Below are positions 1 to 7,176 of a DNA stretch of 64,000 nucleotides, piece after piece. Position 1 is the stretch's first letter. The number at the start of each line of letters is the position of its first letter. The notes beneath the pieces are model-generated. The model was not told the DNA's origin. It worked only from the letters and a program-made list of their open reading frames with translations, and did not search any database. The translations under genes were made by a program, and so were the position numbers. Source of the DNA: Erwinia sp. HDF1-3R (GTDB lineage Bacteria > Pseudomonadota > Gammaproteobacteria > Enterobacterales > Enterobacteriaceae); the NCBI RefSeq assembly GCF_039621855.1, contig NZ_CP155071.1, positions 4,216,001 through 4,280,000 of the forward strand. The letters run 5' to 3'.

Positions 1-358
1 ACGATTTTCGAGGCTTTCACGATGTCTCCTACTGACCACGCCGGAGGTCGTGGTGCGGCTGACGTCAATCCGATAGAGGGTCTGCCCCTTTCTGACGTAT
101 TCGCCCTGAGTTGCCGAACGGCTGACGATAAACCCCTGCTGCGGAGAAAAAACGGTTACTGCCCGGGGCGTTGAAATAATTTCACCAGAAACGTTAATGC
201 GACGGGTGTAAGAGCATGAAATAATCAGAATGAAGAAGGCGGCGAAAAAAAAAAGAGGTAAACGCGATAACGTAATATCCGGTATGGCCAAATATCAACA
301 CAGCTTTGCCAGCCCAGTTATTATTTCTGGCATCCAGGGCTTCCTTTCTGAAAAGCAT
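1..358 (-). pseudogene. CvaA-like (HlyD family) microcin secretion protein, 5' part, apparent frameshift
   Basis: The reading starts at an ATG at 358 and runs off the left edge of the window. The first ~21 codons (M-L-F-R-K-E-A-L-D onward) resemble the start of colicin V secretion protein CvaA, a membrane-fusion protein that bridges an ABC exporter and TolC. The homology then moves to another frame: from about position 297 down to 1 it continues as a hydrophobic segment followed by YTRRINVSGEI, GFIV and YVRKGQTLYRIDVS, typical of CvaA after its single membrane helix. A one-base indel at about 288-300 explains this. In the first frame a stop follows soon after. It lies downstream of the microcin precursor on the same strand, which fits an export role. 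Either the gene is broken, translation starts late at a TTG near 292, or there is a base error. The rest is outside the window. Confidence 0.7.
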
Positions 359-444
359 TTCCATCCGGCTCCGGCAGATAAAATATCAGTAAATAATCAA
401 ATCAGGGGACAAAGCCTGGCAGGCTGCATGCCCCTGATAATTAA

Positions 445-798
445 TTACCAGTGACACTGTCCATTAACGCTGTGAGCGTTTGCGTCTCCACCTAAATTGC
501 CACCACCGGCATGGTTATTCGAACGACTATCTCTACATCCAATATATCCACCAATAGCTCCCGATATAGCGCCATAAACAGCACCTTCAGCAGCTCCGGT
601 TAATGCTCCGGCTGCAATACCTGCAGGGCCACCTGCGATTCCCGCAACTCCCCCACGCAGTGCATTTGCGGCAGCTCCACCGGCTGCGCCACTAAGGCCG
701 CCCTTCACAGACGCTCTTGCACAGCCCCCCTCGTAATTTGAATTAGCATTCCCCCCGGAAATGATATTTATCTCATCTTGCGTCAGTTCTCTTAACAT
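445..798 (-). CDS. Colicin-V-like (class II) microcin precursor with double-glycine leader
   Basis: A 117-residue peptide precursor. The leader MLRELTQDEINIISGG (residues 1-16) is a classic double-glycine leader, cut after GG by the C39 peptidase domain of a dedicated ABC exporter during secretion. The mature part, about 101 residues, is very rich in Gly and Ala with GxxxG-like repeats. It has Cys residues near both ends (GGCARAS, YIGCRDS, GQCHW), as in colicin V and related pore-forming microcins. I chose the ATG at 798 over the upstream in-frame start because AGGA lies just upstream and the leader begins there. It directly follows the immunity gene (stop at 800) and precedes a CvaA-like gene, so the three form a microcin locus. 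Predicted role: killing of related bacteria by inner-membrane permeabilisation. The specific microcin is not identified. Confidence 0.82.
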   Translation of the reverse strand: MLRELTQDEINIISGGNANSNYEGGCARASVKGGLSGAAGGAAANALRGGVAGIAGGPAGIAAGALTGAAEGAVYGAISGAIGGYIGCRDSRSNNHAGGGNLGGDANAHSVNGQCHW

Positions 799-799
799 G

Positions 800-994
800 C
801 TACTTGTCCTCGGTTGGTAATATTTTAGTAACAATAAATCCAGATACAGTCACAGCTACAGCCACAGTAAAAAACATTATTAAAAAAGGATGAGATACGT
901 AAAAAAAGCTACCTGAGATAAAATGAATCACCATGGATGTTATGGCTGCGCTAAATATAATTATTAGTAGTTTCTCTTTACTTAAAATACTCAT
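800..994 (-). CDS. Putative microcin immunity protein (two membrane helices)
   Basis: A 64-residue very hydrophobic protein with two predicted membrane segments (about residues 8-29 and 34-55) and a short polar tail ending TEDK. Size, topology and position match Cvi-type immunity proteins, which sit in the inner membrane and neutralise the cognate microcin. In the colicin V system cvi also lies immediately upstream of cvaC. The ATG at 994 has AAGG seven bases upstream. A TTG at 1000 is an alternative. The stop codon TAG (802-800) is one base from the microcin ATG, so the two genes are tightly coupled. I see no sequence match to a named immunity protein. The assignment rests on context and topology. 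Confidence 0.65.
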   Translation of the reverse strand: MSILSKEKLLIIIFSAAITSMVIHFISGSFFYVSHPFLIMFFTVAVAVTVSGFIVTKILPTEDK

Positions 995-1035
995 ACACAA
1001 ACCTTAATTTTATTAAATTCGTCGGTAATACTTAT

Positions 1036-1065
1036 AATATAAAAAAACTTACAATAAACTGACAA
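1036..1065 (-). promoter_or_regulatory. Candidate sigma-70 promoter for the microcin immunity-precursor pair
   Basis: On the minus strand a TTGTCA -35 (1065-1060) and a TATATT -10 (1041-1036) are 18 bp apart, about 40 bp upstream of the immunity gene ATG. The region is very AT-rich, so chance matches are likely. I could not see a convincing Fur box, although many microcin operons are iron-regulated. Confidence 0.4.
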
Positions 1066-1087
1066 AATAATTTCACAAGGTAACTAA

Positions 1088-1206
1088 ATGATTCAAATAA
1101 TTTCCCAGATTGAAAAAATGAAGTTAATTCTATGTTTATTAAGGATTTAAAGGACATATGCTGGCGTGATATTTTATTACTTTTAGTGCTAATTATTTCA
1201 TATTGA
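1088..1206 (+). other. Two overlapping mini-ORFs between microcin promoter and IS remnants
   Basis: An ATG at 1088 with AAGG seven bases upstream opens a 20-codon ORF (MIQIISQIEKMKLILCLLRI, stop at 1150). A second ATG at 1132 in another frame opens a 24-codon ORF ending in a hydrophobic run (DILLLLVLIISY, stop at 1206). Both are opposite to the microcin genes. They could be a leader or hydrophobic micropeptide, or just AT-rich noise. No known family recognised. Confidence 0.2.
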
Positions 1207-1320
1207 ACTTTACTTATCTAGATTAGGCAAAGAAATGGCCATGTAAGTATCCCGCTAAAACGGCCCATTCACATTTAGAGATCTTCCGGCATACTTACTC
1301 TGCTAATGAAGGAGATCGCT

Positions 1321-1455
1321 ATGCGTAAAGCACGATTCACCGAACACCAGATTATTGCTGTCCTGAAGTCTGTCGAAGCTGGACGTACCGTGAAAGAGGT
1401 CTGTCGTGAGGCCGGGATTTCCGAAGCCTCCTGTTACAACTGGAAATCTCAAAAA
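1321..1455 (+). mobile_element. IS3-family transposase OrfA, N-terminal fragment
   Basis: From the ATG at 1321, preceded by GAAGGAG, the translation begins MRKARFTEHQIIAVLK and continues with a helix-turn-helix (VKEVCREAGISEASCYNWKS). This is the usual start of the DNA-binding OrfA of IS3-family elements. Homology stops near 1450, where the DNA switches to an IS256-type sequence. No OrfB follows, so the element is a dead remnant. Confidence 0.8.
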
Positions 1456-1464
1456 GTGCGTGGA

Positions 1465-1666
1465 ACTAAAGCTGGGTTACTTACACATGATCCGTCAGGC
1501 AATAAAGAAACGCAAGGTGTTCCCGACGGATGACTCGGTGCGGAAAGTCATTTATCTGGCGATCAGGGATGCTTCAAAAAAATGGAATATGCCGATCCGA
1601 AACTGGCGGCTGGCGATGAGTCGCTTTATTATCGAGTTCGGTGACCGCTTGAGCGATCACCTTTAA
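1465..1666 (+). mobile_element. IS256-family transposase, C-terminal fragment
   Basis: In a different frame from the IS3 fragment, the region encodes KVIYLAIRDASKKW and MPIRNWRLAMSRFIIEFG, ending FGDRLSDHL and a stop. This is the conserved C-terminus of IS256-family mutator-type transposases. The catalytic DDE part is missing. The fragment abuts the IS3 remnant on the left and an IS481 remnant on the right, so several insertions and deletions have occurred here. Confidence 0.78.
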
Positions 1667-1687
1667 TGTGGTGGCAGTTACACAGAA

Positions 1688-1852
1688 TTATTTACAGGCT
1701 CCACCGCCTTCATCAGCCAGTTCGCGATAGCGGTAAAATGTATCACGGGAGACACCCATGATTTTACATGCTTTAGATACGTTGCTGAGTTCTTCAGCCA
1801 GATTGAGCAAACCGGTTTTGTGTTTTAAGACGGGATTGGTAGTATGAAGCAT
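1688..1852 (-). mobile_element. IS481-type transposase, N-terminal fragment
   Basis: From an ATG at 1852 the reading gives MLHTTNPVLKHKTGLLNLAE and then VSKACKIMGVSRDTFYRYRE, a helix-turn-helix like the N-terminus of IS481-type transposases. It breaks off after ADEGG at about 1695, next to the end of the IS256 fragment. The DDE domain is absent. Family assignment is from memory of the N-terminal motif. Confidence 0.6.
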
Positions 1853-1956
1853 GAGAGTTACCTCGTGTTTTGTATAAGGATTCGACACCCATATCAAAAC
1901 CGGTAACTCTCAACCTTTCAAGGTCATATGTCAGATCAAGTCGCGACTAATACAGC

Positions 1957-2277
1957 TTATTTAGGGATGGCTTCAACTACTGCGCTATCAATCTTTAATG
2001 ACAGAGCAATGGTCGCATCATCATAGCCTGCAAAACGCATACTCTTTACTTCACTAATTATCTGAGCATCATTCTTAACGTCATCAGCTACAGGTTGAAC
2101 ATCCGTTAATGGTTTCAACTTTTGTACAGCAGAACCTACTGTTAAGGCAATCACAACCAGTACAGCGAAGCAACCGCCAGCAAAGGCGATCATTTGTTGG
2201 AATACTGTTGTAGAAACCATTGCGCCTGCAACGGTTATGAAGGCAATGATGATTGTCGCAATTGAAGAAATGTTCAA
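1957..2277 (-). CDS. Hypothetical membrane protein, 106 aa
   Basis: Two hydrophobic segments (about residues 4-24 and 29-50) are followed by a soluble tail of about 55 residues with the pattern QIISEVKSMRFAGYDDATIA, which looks like a small helical domain. The start is a TTG at 2277 with GGGAGAG upstream at good spacing. An internal ATG would remove the first helix. It sits alone between the IS remnants and direct repeat A. No family recognised. Base composition is lower in GC than the core genes to the right. Confidence 0.5.
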   Translation of the reverse strand: MNISSIATIIIAFITVAGAMVSTTVFQQMIAFAGGCFAVLVVIALTVGSAVQKLKPLTDVQPVADDVKNDAQIISEVKSMRFAGYDDATIALSLKIDSAVVEAIPK

Positions 2278-2362
2278 GAAACTCTCCCAGAGTCAGCTAT
2301 TAGTATGAAATCCTACTAACAATGTAGCTTACTTGTATTATTCTGAGCAATAGAAGCCATAA

Positions 2363-2472
2363 AGCCCCCGTTGGTGGTACTACCAACAACCGGAGCGCAA
2401 CGACTTCATCAACAGTACAGAGTGATCACACCTTATTAGGTTAACCGTGCACCCTTTAGTGAGTGTGGCTGG
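2363..2472. repeat. Direct repeat copy A (about 110 bp)
   Basis: This stretch matches 4897-5012 along its length. Shared blocks include GTTGGTGGTA, CGGAGCG, AACGACTTCATCAAC and AGAGTGATCACA, and both end near GTGTGGCTG/GCGTGGCTG. In this copy GTTGGTGGTACTACCAAC is a near-perfect palindrome. The two copies bracket the three minus-strand genes 2574-4726. It is noncoding as far as I can see. Confidence 0.75.
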
Positions 2473-2523
2473 TTGCTGCTTAGTCTTCAACCATGTCGAT
2501 TACGTTAATACTCTCTGATGAAG

Positions 2524-2547
2524 GTGGCAAAATCTGCGCCCTGCCAT
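2524..2547. repeat. Short hairpin repeat, copy 1, 3' of the HNH-like gene
   Basis: GTGGCA and TGCCAT can pair around AAATCTGCGCCC. Almost the same element (GTGGCA, loop AAGTCTGCGCCC, TGCCAC) occurs at 3370-3393, immediately 5' of the HNH-like gene's ribosome-binding site. The HNH gene is thus flanked by two copies in the same orientation. Confidence 0.55.
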
Positions 2548-2573
2548 CATACCAAAATCTTTGAGGTAGACGA

Positions 2574-3350
2574 TTAATCCTCCTGCTTTGATGCTTCTAT
2601 CATACTGTTAAAAAGCCCAGTAAGAATTTTACTGTGAGTTATTTCGACTTTCATTATTTTCTGGTGGCTACCCTTGGTAAGCTGTGAAAGAAACTTTAGT
2701 GTCTTTACTTCATGCAAATTTTGACCCACACAAAGATTATAAAGCACAATAAAGCCTTCAACAATGAAGTACCACATAGTTCCTCTAAATGCATCGGCTC
2801 TTCTTTGCGTAAAATTGGAAAGTAAAACCTTGATTATTTCATCAGAAATGTTCCCTGTGCTATCGACCATTCTGAAAATAGAAATCTTCACAAAAAGGTC
2901 TAACCTAAACCCGCTTAATTTGTTAATTCTTATTTTCTTCTGAGCAATACATAATCTAAAAAGATCATCAAGACTTTTCGTACCTTGGACAGTATCGTAA
3001 TGCGTGTGCTTTGCAATTGACGCTCGCCAAAGAATGCTTATTAGAAAAAGATAAAATTTCTCATACTGAAAAGATGCAATAATAATGTGATCGGAATTTT
3101 TACGAAAATTAGTATGGTCTCGCAACACACGTATTCCATAATGTTCGTAGTTAATTGATAAGAATTGCTCACATTCTCTGCAAAGCATAGGCTCTTTTGG
3201 GGAAAAGCTTCCTGTTATGGTTTTTTTTCCTTCCTGTATAACCATAATTTTACCGTCTTTTTTCTTTAACTTTTTGAAATAGCTTTTTGGAATTATGTGC
3301 GATTGTTGCAACTCACTTTTTTGAAGGCATAATTTACAAATCCTTTTCAT
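2574..3350 (-). CDS. HNH-like zinc nuclease-type protein, function unknown
   Basis: A 258-residue protein. The N-terminus has the treble-clef pattern CKLC (residues 4-7), then SHIIPKSYFK (about 18-27) and a second CxxC (LCREC, about 57-61). This resembles HNH-type nuclease domains, where the His and the Cys pairs build the metal site. The remaining ~190 residues are helical and unassigned. I chose the ATG at 3350 because AGGAGGG precedes it. A longer frame from 3419 adds 23 residues of doubtful origin. It is the last of three co-oriented genes between direct repeats A and B. Such small HNH-like proteins are common in phage-defence and mobile loci, but nothing here proves a role. Confidence 0.55.
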   Translation of the reverse strand: MKRICKLCLQKSELQQSHIIPKSYFKKLKKKDGKIMVIQEGKKTITGSFSPKEPMLCRECEQFLSINYEHYGIRVLRDHTNFRKNSDHIIIASFQYEKFYLFLISILWRASIAKHTHYDTVQGTKSLDDLFRLCIAQKKIRINKLSGFRLDLFVKISIFRMVDSTGNISDEIIKVLLSNFTQRRADAFRGTMWYFIVEGFIVLYNLCVGQNLHEVKTLKFLSQLTKGSHQKIMKVEITHSKILTGLFNSMIEASKQED

Positions 3351-3369
3351 TATTTCCCTCCTGATCAAT

Positions 3370-3393
3370 GTGGCAAAGTCTGCGCCCTGCCAC
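3370..3393. repeat. Short hairpin repeat, copy 2, 5' of the HNH-like gene
   Basis: GTGGCA pairs perfectly with TGCCAC around a 12-base loop. It lies just upstream of the ribosome-binding site of the HNH-like gene and repeats the element at 2524-2547. It could affect translation of that gene or be a recombination scar. Confidence 0.55.
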
Positions 3394-3419
3394 AATACAA
3401 CAAATTTTGAAAAAGACAT

Positions 3420-3698
3420 TTAGTTGGATTTTTCGACTATTTCAAAAATAGTCCCATCATCCCTAGTAAGTTTTGCTTTCTCCATATCAATTGAGAATGT
3501 AATGCTTTTAGTCCGTTTTTCAAAACTCAGATTATCATTCTCGCCATGAACTGGATGAACGCTTGTGATATCCATTGTAAACTTACCATCTTCAATTGGA
3601 TGAACGAAGCGCCAGCGGCGATCTTCGAAACTATCGTTTTCAATACAACTGTAGGTTATTCCCTCTCTCTTTACAGAGTAACTCTTAATCTGTGTCAT
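3420..3698 (-). CDS. Hypothetical protein, 92 aa
   Basis: Small soluble protein with alternating hydrophobic residues suggesting a beta-rich fold (for example FTMDITSVHPVHG and SITFSIDMEKAKL). The ATG at 3698 has a strong ribosome-binding site (AGGAGAGAGG). It is the middle gene of the three-gene minus-strand cassette, 70 bp upstream of the HNH-like start. No signal peptide or membrane segment. No family recognised. Confidence 0.55.
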   Translation of the reverse strand: MTQIKSYSVKREGITYSCIENDSFEDRRWRFVHPIEDGKFTMDITSVHPVHGENDNLSFEKRTKSITFSIDMEKAKLTRDDGTIFEIVEKSN

Positions 3699-3784
3699 AA
3701 AATCCTCTCTCCTTAAGTTTTTATCTCTTTAACGTCAACAAAAATCATAAAATGACAAACATGAAGGTGATATTTATTATAATT

Positions 3785-4726
3785 TCATTGTTCTTTCTTT
3801 TGATAGTTAGCTTTAAGAAAGTCTTCGTATTGCCTTGGCAATAAAGCTATTTCTCCCCATTTTTTGGTTGGAGACCAATAACCAGCGCCAACTTCTGCTA
3901 TAACTCCATAGAATATCAGTATTCTTCGCAATGAGTGCTCCGCTATTATACCGCGCGCATCCAAATCATTGTTGTTAGCTGATATTCTGAAATCAACATT
4001 GCCGGGTAAGTGAGGATGTCTCAGAAAAACGTGAGAGGTTGAATCAAATCGTTTAATGCGAATTATTTCCCCAAAATAGAATTTCGGCTCATCAGTTACT
4101 TCATCAATTTCAGCGGCATCTTGTAAATCAACGTCTAAAACGTATCTCAATACTTTATCTTCAACAACTATATGAATTTCTCTATGATAGTTGTGCCTAA
4201 AATTAGTGCATAATGATTGGACGCTAGTTACCTTACTAGGAAGTTTAAAGGTTTCACCATCGTGCCTCGAAACTGGCACTGCGACTTCTGGACCATCCTC
4301 ACTTTCAAATTGTGTTTCTAATGGTTCCTGTTCGCCGTCAAAATCTGCTCTTGGTTGATTTTCTGGTCTTTCCTGCATGAACCCACTGATGATAACTAAA
4401 TCCTGATCTTCAACAGCCTGTCTTGCTTCTTCTTCAGAGTTATATTTTTTCCCAGACATTTGACTACTTCTAAGACGACAATATGGAGCATCTTCATCAG
4501 GAAAGTGACGGAACAAAGCTTCTCTGCCATTTGCCATGACTGCAACAGCAGGATCGTTAGGAACTCGAGTCAAAGGCTCATAGCATGAAGGGCAATGTAG
4601 ATGCCCTTTCATATGGGCCAAGTAATCCAGCGGCTCAATAGCGGTACGTACTAATAGCGCTATAGGCTGCTGTATTCTATCCCAAATGGGATCGTAGTAA
4701 GCATAAGCAATTCTGTTAAAAGCCAT
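3785..4726 (-). CDS. Hypothetical protein with zinc-binding-like motif, 313 aa
   Basis: The N-terminal ~100 residues contain HCPSCYEPL and, about 30 residues later, RHFPDEDAPYCRL. The Cys/Cys plus His/Cys spacing suggests one zinc site. A very acidic linker (about residues 120-150, rich in Asp/Glu) separates it from a C-terminal ~165-residue domain. The ATG at 4726 has GGGAGG five bases upstream. An in-frame GTG at 4732 is less well placed. It is the first gene of the cassette between direct repeats A and B. The pattern resembles competence CoiA-like or nuclease-associated zinc domains only superficially, so I assign no function. Confidence 0.5.
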   Translation of the reverse strand: MAFNRIAYAYYDPIWDRIQQPIALLVRTAIEPLDYLAHMKGHLHCPSCYEPLTRVPNDPAVAVMANGREALFRHFPDEDAPYCRLRSSQMSGKKYNSEEEARQAVEDQDLVIISGFMQERPENQPRADFDGEQEPLETQFESEDGPEVAVPVSRHDGETFKLPSKVTSVQSLCTNFRHNYHREIHIVVEDKVLRYVLDVDLQDAAEIDEVTDEPKFYFGEIIRIKRFDSTSHVFLRHPHLPGNVDFRISANNNDLDARGIIAEHSLRRILIFYGVIAEVGAGYWSPTKKWGEIALLPRQYEDFLKANYQKKEQ

Positions 4727-4896
4727 AATCACCTCCCTTATAATTTTCTCAATAAATTACTATTTTCATCTCGAAAAGTACAATATTTACAATGGAATAA
4801 CGTGGAGAAGGTGATTCTGTCATCATTATCTTTATTTAGGTAGGATTATGAAACCATAAGTTAAATTAAGGTTATTTTAGACAAGAGAATCCATTT

Positions 4897-5012
4897 AGCC
4901 CTGTTGGTGGTAATAGCAACAAGCGGAGCGTAACGACTTCATCAACTGTCCAGAGTGATCACAACCTTATCAGGATAACTACGTACCGTTTGGAGCGTGG
5001 CTGAGACGCTGG
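4897..5012. repeat. Direct repeat copy B (about 110 bp)
   Basis: Partner of 2363-2472 in the same orientation, with roughly 75-80% identity by eye and small gaps. It lies upstream of the three-gene cassette. The rest of 4727-5330 shows no gene I can support. Confidence 0.75.
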
Positions 5013-5330
5013 CAGAGCCTGCATTTCGTGTGCAGGTACGTTGACCACCGAAGACCTGTTTTGGGGCTGTAAAAACGCTACACATCGGGCTTGAATGCGT
5101 GCGATCGGACTGTTTTGGAATATTAAGAGACGTGGGCTGCGTCATAGCTTTTCAAGTTGAAATCTGTACGTGTTTAAAGCTTGGAACTACACGCCGCTAT
5201 GAGATAGTATTCCCGAGTATGCCACTACTAACTACAGCGGCAATTTCAGGTGATAAAGAAGGGAGTTTTCATCATACAAGCAAGACGGGTCTTTCCGCCT
5301 AACTAATTGATATTAAAGAAAATTCTTTAA

Positions 5331-5347
5331 TGGTGCGAAGGCCGGAC
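5331..5347. other. Degenerate att site: partial copy of the leuX 3' end
   Basis: TGGTGCGAAGGCCGGAC matches the 3' end of tRNA-Leu (TGGTGCCGAAGGCCGGAA at 13791 onward, same orientation) except for one missing C and the last base. P4-type integrases recombine at the 3' end of leuX, so an integrated element leaves such a direct repeat at its far end. It would bound an 8.5-kb element from 5331 to the tRNA. The match is short, but its position just before the first cargo gene fits. Confidence 0.6.
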
Positions 5348-5574
5348 TAGTAAAACATTAACAAATACCTGTATTTATTGATTTTATTTTTTATATAAAA
5401 TGCACATGACCTCCAAGTTGACCCCTTTTCCATAACGTATGTTTCATTGCTTATGCAAAAGTACAATTCAATTGACCACGATCACAACCCCTGCAATCAG
5501 AACAATCCCATAAGTTGACAACCCCTCTTAAACAGTATATTTATTGTTCATCAGGATACTAAAGAAAAACTTAT
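5348..5574. other. AT-rich leader region of the TIGR04141 gene
   Basis: Between the att remnant and the start at 5575 I see no ORF. TTGACC-like and TTGACA-like hexamers (about 5417, 5470 and 5514) could be -35 elements, but no single promoter stands out. Confidence 0.3.
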
Positions 5575-7176
5575 ATGAAGAATAAACTTTCAATATATTT
5601 AGCCAAGAAAGGGATTACTCAAGATCATCTTTTAATCGACTTAGAGAGAATGAAATCGCCCATTAAGCTTGATATAAATGAAACAGAGTCTGTTATCTAT
5701 ATTAATCAACCTAAAGAAGCCAAGCATCCTGACTGGGTTGATTTTATTATACTCGGTCAAGAAAACTTGACCTACGAAGACTTCTCTAAGTGCAAAAGTG
5801 AATCAGCAATTATAGTAAGCAGATTATCAGGATATATTTTTTTGTTATCATTTGGTGGCGGCCACCACAAAATAATAAAGGATAATATTGAGCGCGACTT
5901 TGGCCTTAGAGTAACCTTGAACTCAGTGGATCCTGAAAAACTAAGAAGTTTAGACAAAAGTAATTATCAAGATAACCCCTTAAATACGCGTAATCAAAGT
6001 ACCAAAGAAGTCGACATACTTTCACTAAATATCGATTCAGAAATAGAAATACTTTCAACACTAACAGGTAAATCTAATACGGAAATTTTCGGTGAAAATG
6101 TTACAGGAAAAGATAGTTTTACAATAGCTACTCCAGAAAAGCTGTCATCTTTAAAAAAGATACTTTCAGAGGCTTTAGTAAAATACAAGCAACCTTTACC
6201 AAAAAAATTTGAATGGATTGACAATATCAACAAGGTTAAAGACAAAGAGTTGTGTGCCGTTTTAGACTCGGAACTTGATGACCTATTCAAAGACGAACAA
6301 AAGCATTATGAATTCTGGTTAGGTGAGCCAGAAATTGTTGATTGGAGCAATCAAATAGGTTATGTATTTGGACGATTCCATTCACGATGTGACATTCATC
6401 CAACCTTAACTATTAACAACCTGAAAAAGTACCTATCCATAAATAAAATAGCTTTAGATTGTAATAGTTTAAAAAATCTAAAGATACATATCATTAGGTC
6501 AGATGAAACTAGCTATGATTGCTGGACTGCTTATAGCTGTCTTTATGCTGAAGTTGAAACAAATGGAGAAATATACATTTTAAGAAATAACACTTGGTAT
6601 TCAGTGAAAACTGACTTTATTAAAAGAGTAGATAGAGAACTATCAAATATTGAAGCTTACGATTTCAAACTCCCAATTTACAAACATGATAGAGAGGATG
6701 AATACAATAAATCTATCGCTGCAAATAATAGTTCCCTTTTCAATTTAGATAAAAAACTCCTTTATCATGGTGGCAATCAAAGTAAATTTGAATTTGCGGA
6801 TATAATACGTAACGATTATGATTTCATACATGTTAAATACTATAGAAGCTCAAGCACTCTTAGCCACCTTTTCGCCCAAGGCTTTGTAGCTTTAGAACTT
6901 TTCGTCAGTGACCAAAACTTTAGAGAAAAATTAAACAAGGCTCTTCCACCAAACAGTCAGCTACCTGATACATTGAAGAGACCTGAAACCAGCAAATATA
7001 ACATCATATATGCAATAGCTATAAACAGGGACATTCCAGAAAGGCTACCTTTCTTTTCGAAGATAACCCTTAAAAACACTGTTAAATCATTAAATAAGCT
7101 AGGATTTACCGTAAAACTAGCTAAGATAGAAATAGACCCCGTCTTGGAAAAAACAAAGAAAAACAGGTCAAAATAA
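5575..7176 (+). CDS. TIGR04141 (DUF6119) sporadically distributed protein
   Basis: A 533-residue soluble protein. Residues ~93-128 carry the family hallmark: GGGHHKI, then ERDFGLRVTLNSVDPEKLRS and LDK. NPLNTRNQ and VTGKDSF follow. A second conserved part around residues 310-370 reads WTAYSCLYAEVETNG and NNTWYSV. The length fits the family. TIGR04141 proteins have a patchy distribution and often sit beside restriction-modification or other defence genes. Their activity is not established to my knowledge. Here the gene lies between the att remnant and the cos site of a P4-like satellite, a known cargo position, and is much AT-richer than its surroundings. The ribosome-binding site is weak (AAAGAAA). 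Anti-phage function is an inference. Confidence 0.88.
   Translation: MKNKLSIYLAKKGITQDHLLIDLERMKSPIKLDINETESVIYINQPKEAKHPDWVDFIILGQENLTYEDFSKCKSESAIIVSRLSGYIFLLSFGGGHHKIIKDNIERDFGLRVTLNSVDPEKLRSLDKSNYQDNPLNTRNQSTKEVDILSLNIDSEIEILSTLTGKSNTEIFGENVTGKDSFTIATPEKLSSLKKILSEALVKYKQPLPKKFEWIDNINKVKDKELCAVLDSELDDLFKDEQKHYEFWLGEPEIVDWSNQIGYVFGRFHSRCDIHPTLTINNLKKYLSINKIALDCNSLKNLKIHIIRSDETSYDCWTAYSCLYAEVETNGEIYILRNNTWYSVKTDFIKRVDRELSNIEAYDFKLPIYKHDREDEYNKSIAANNSSLFNLDKKLLYHGGNQSKFEFADIIRNDYDFIHVKYYRSSSTLSHLFAQGFVALELFVSDQNFREKLNKALPPNSQLPDTLKRPETSKYNIIYAIAINRDIPERLPFFSKITLKNTVKSLNKLGFTVKLAKIEIDPVLEKTKKNRSK

Noticed and set aside
2363-2472. Integron attC site reading of repeat A
   Set aside because: The palindrome GTTGGT...ACCAAC resembles core sites superficially, but I could not find properly placed R and L boxes, and no integrase is nearby.
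4942-5302. Two short overlapping open frames after repeat B
   Set aside because: No ribosome-binding site, low-complexity composition, and partly inside the repeat.
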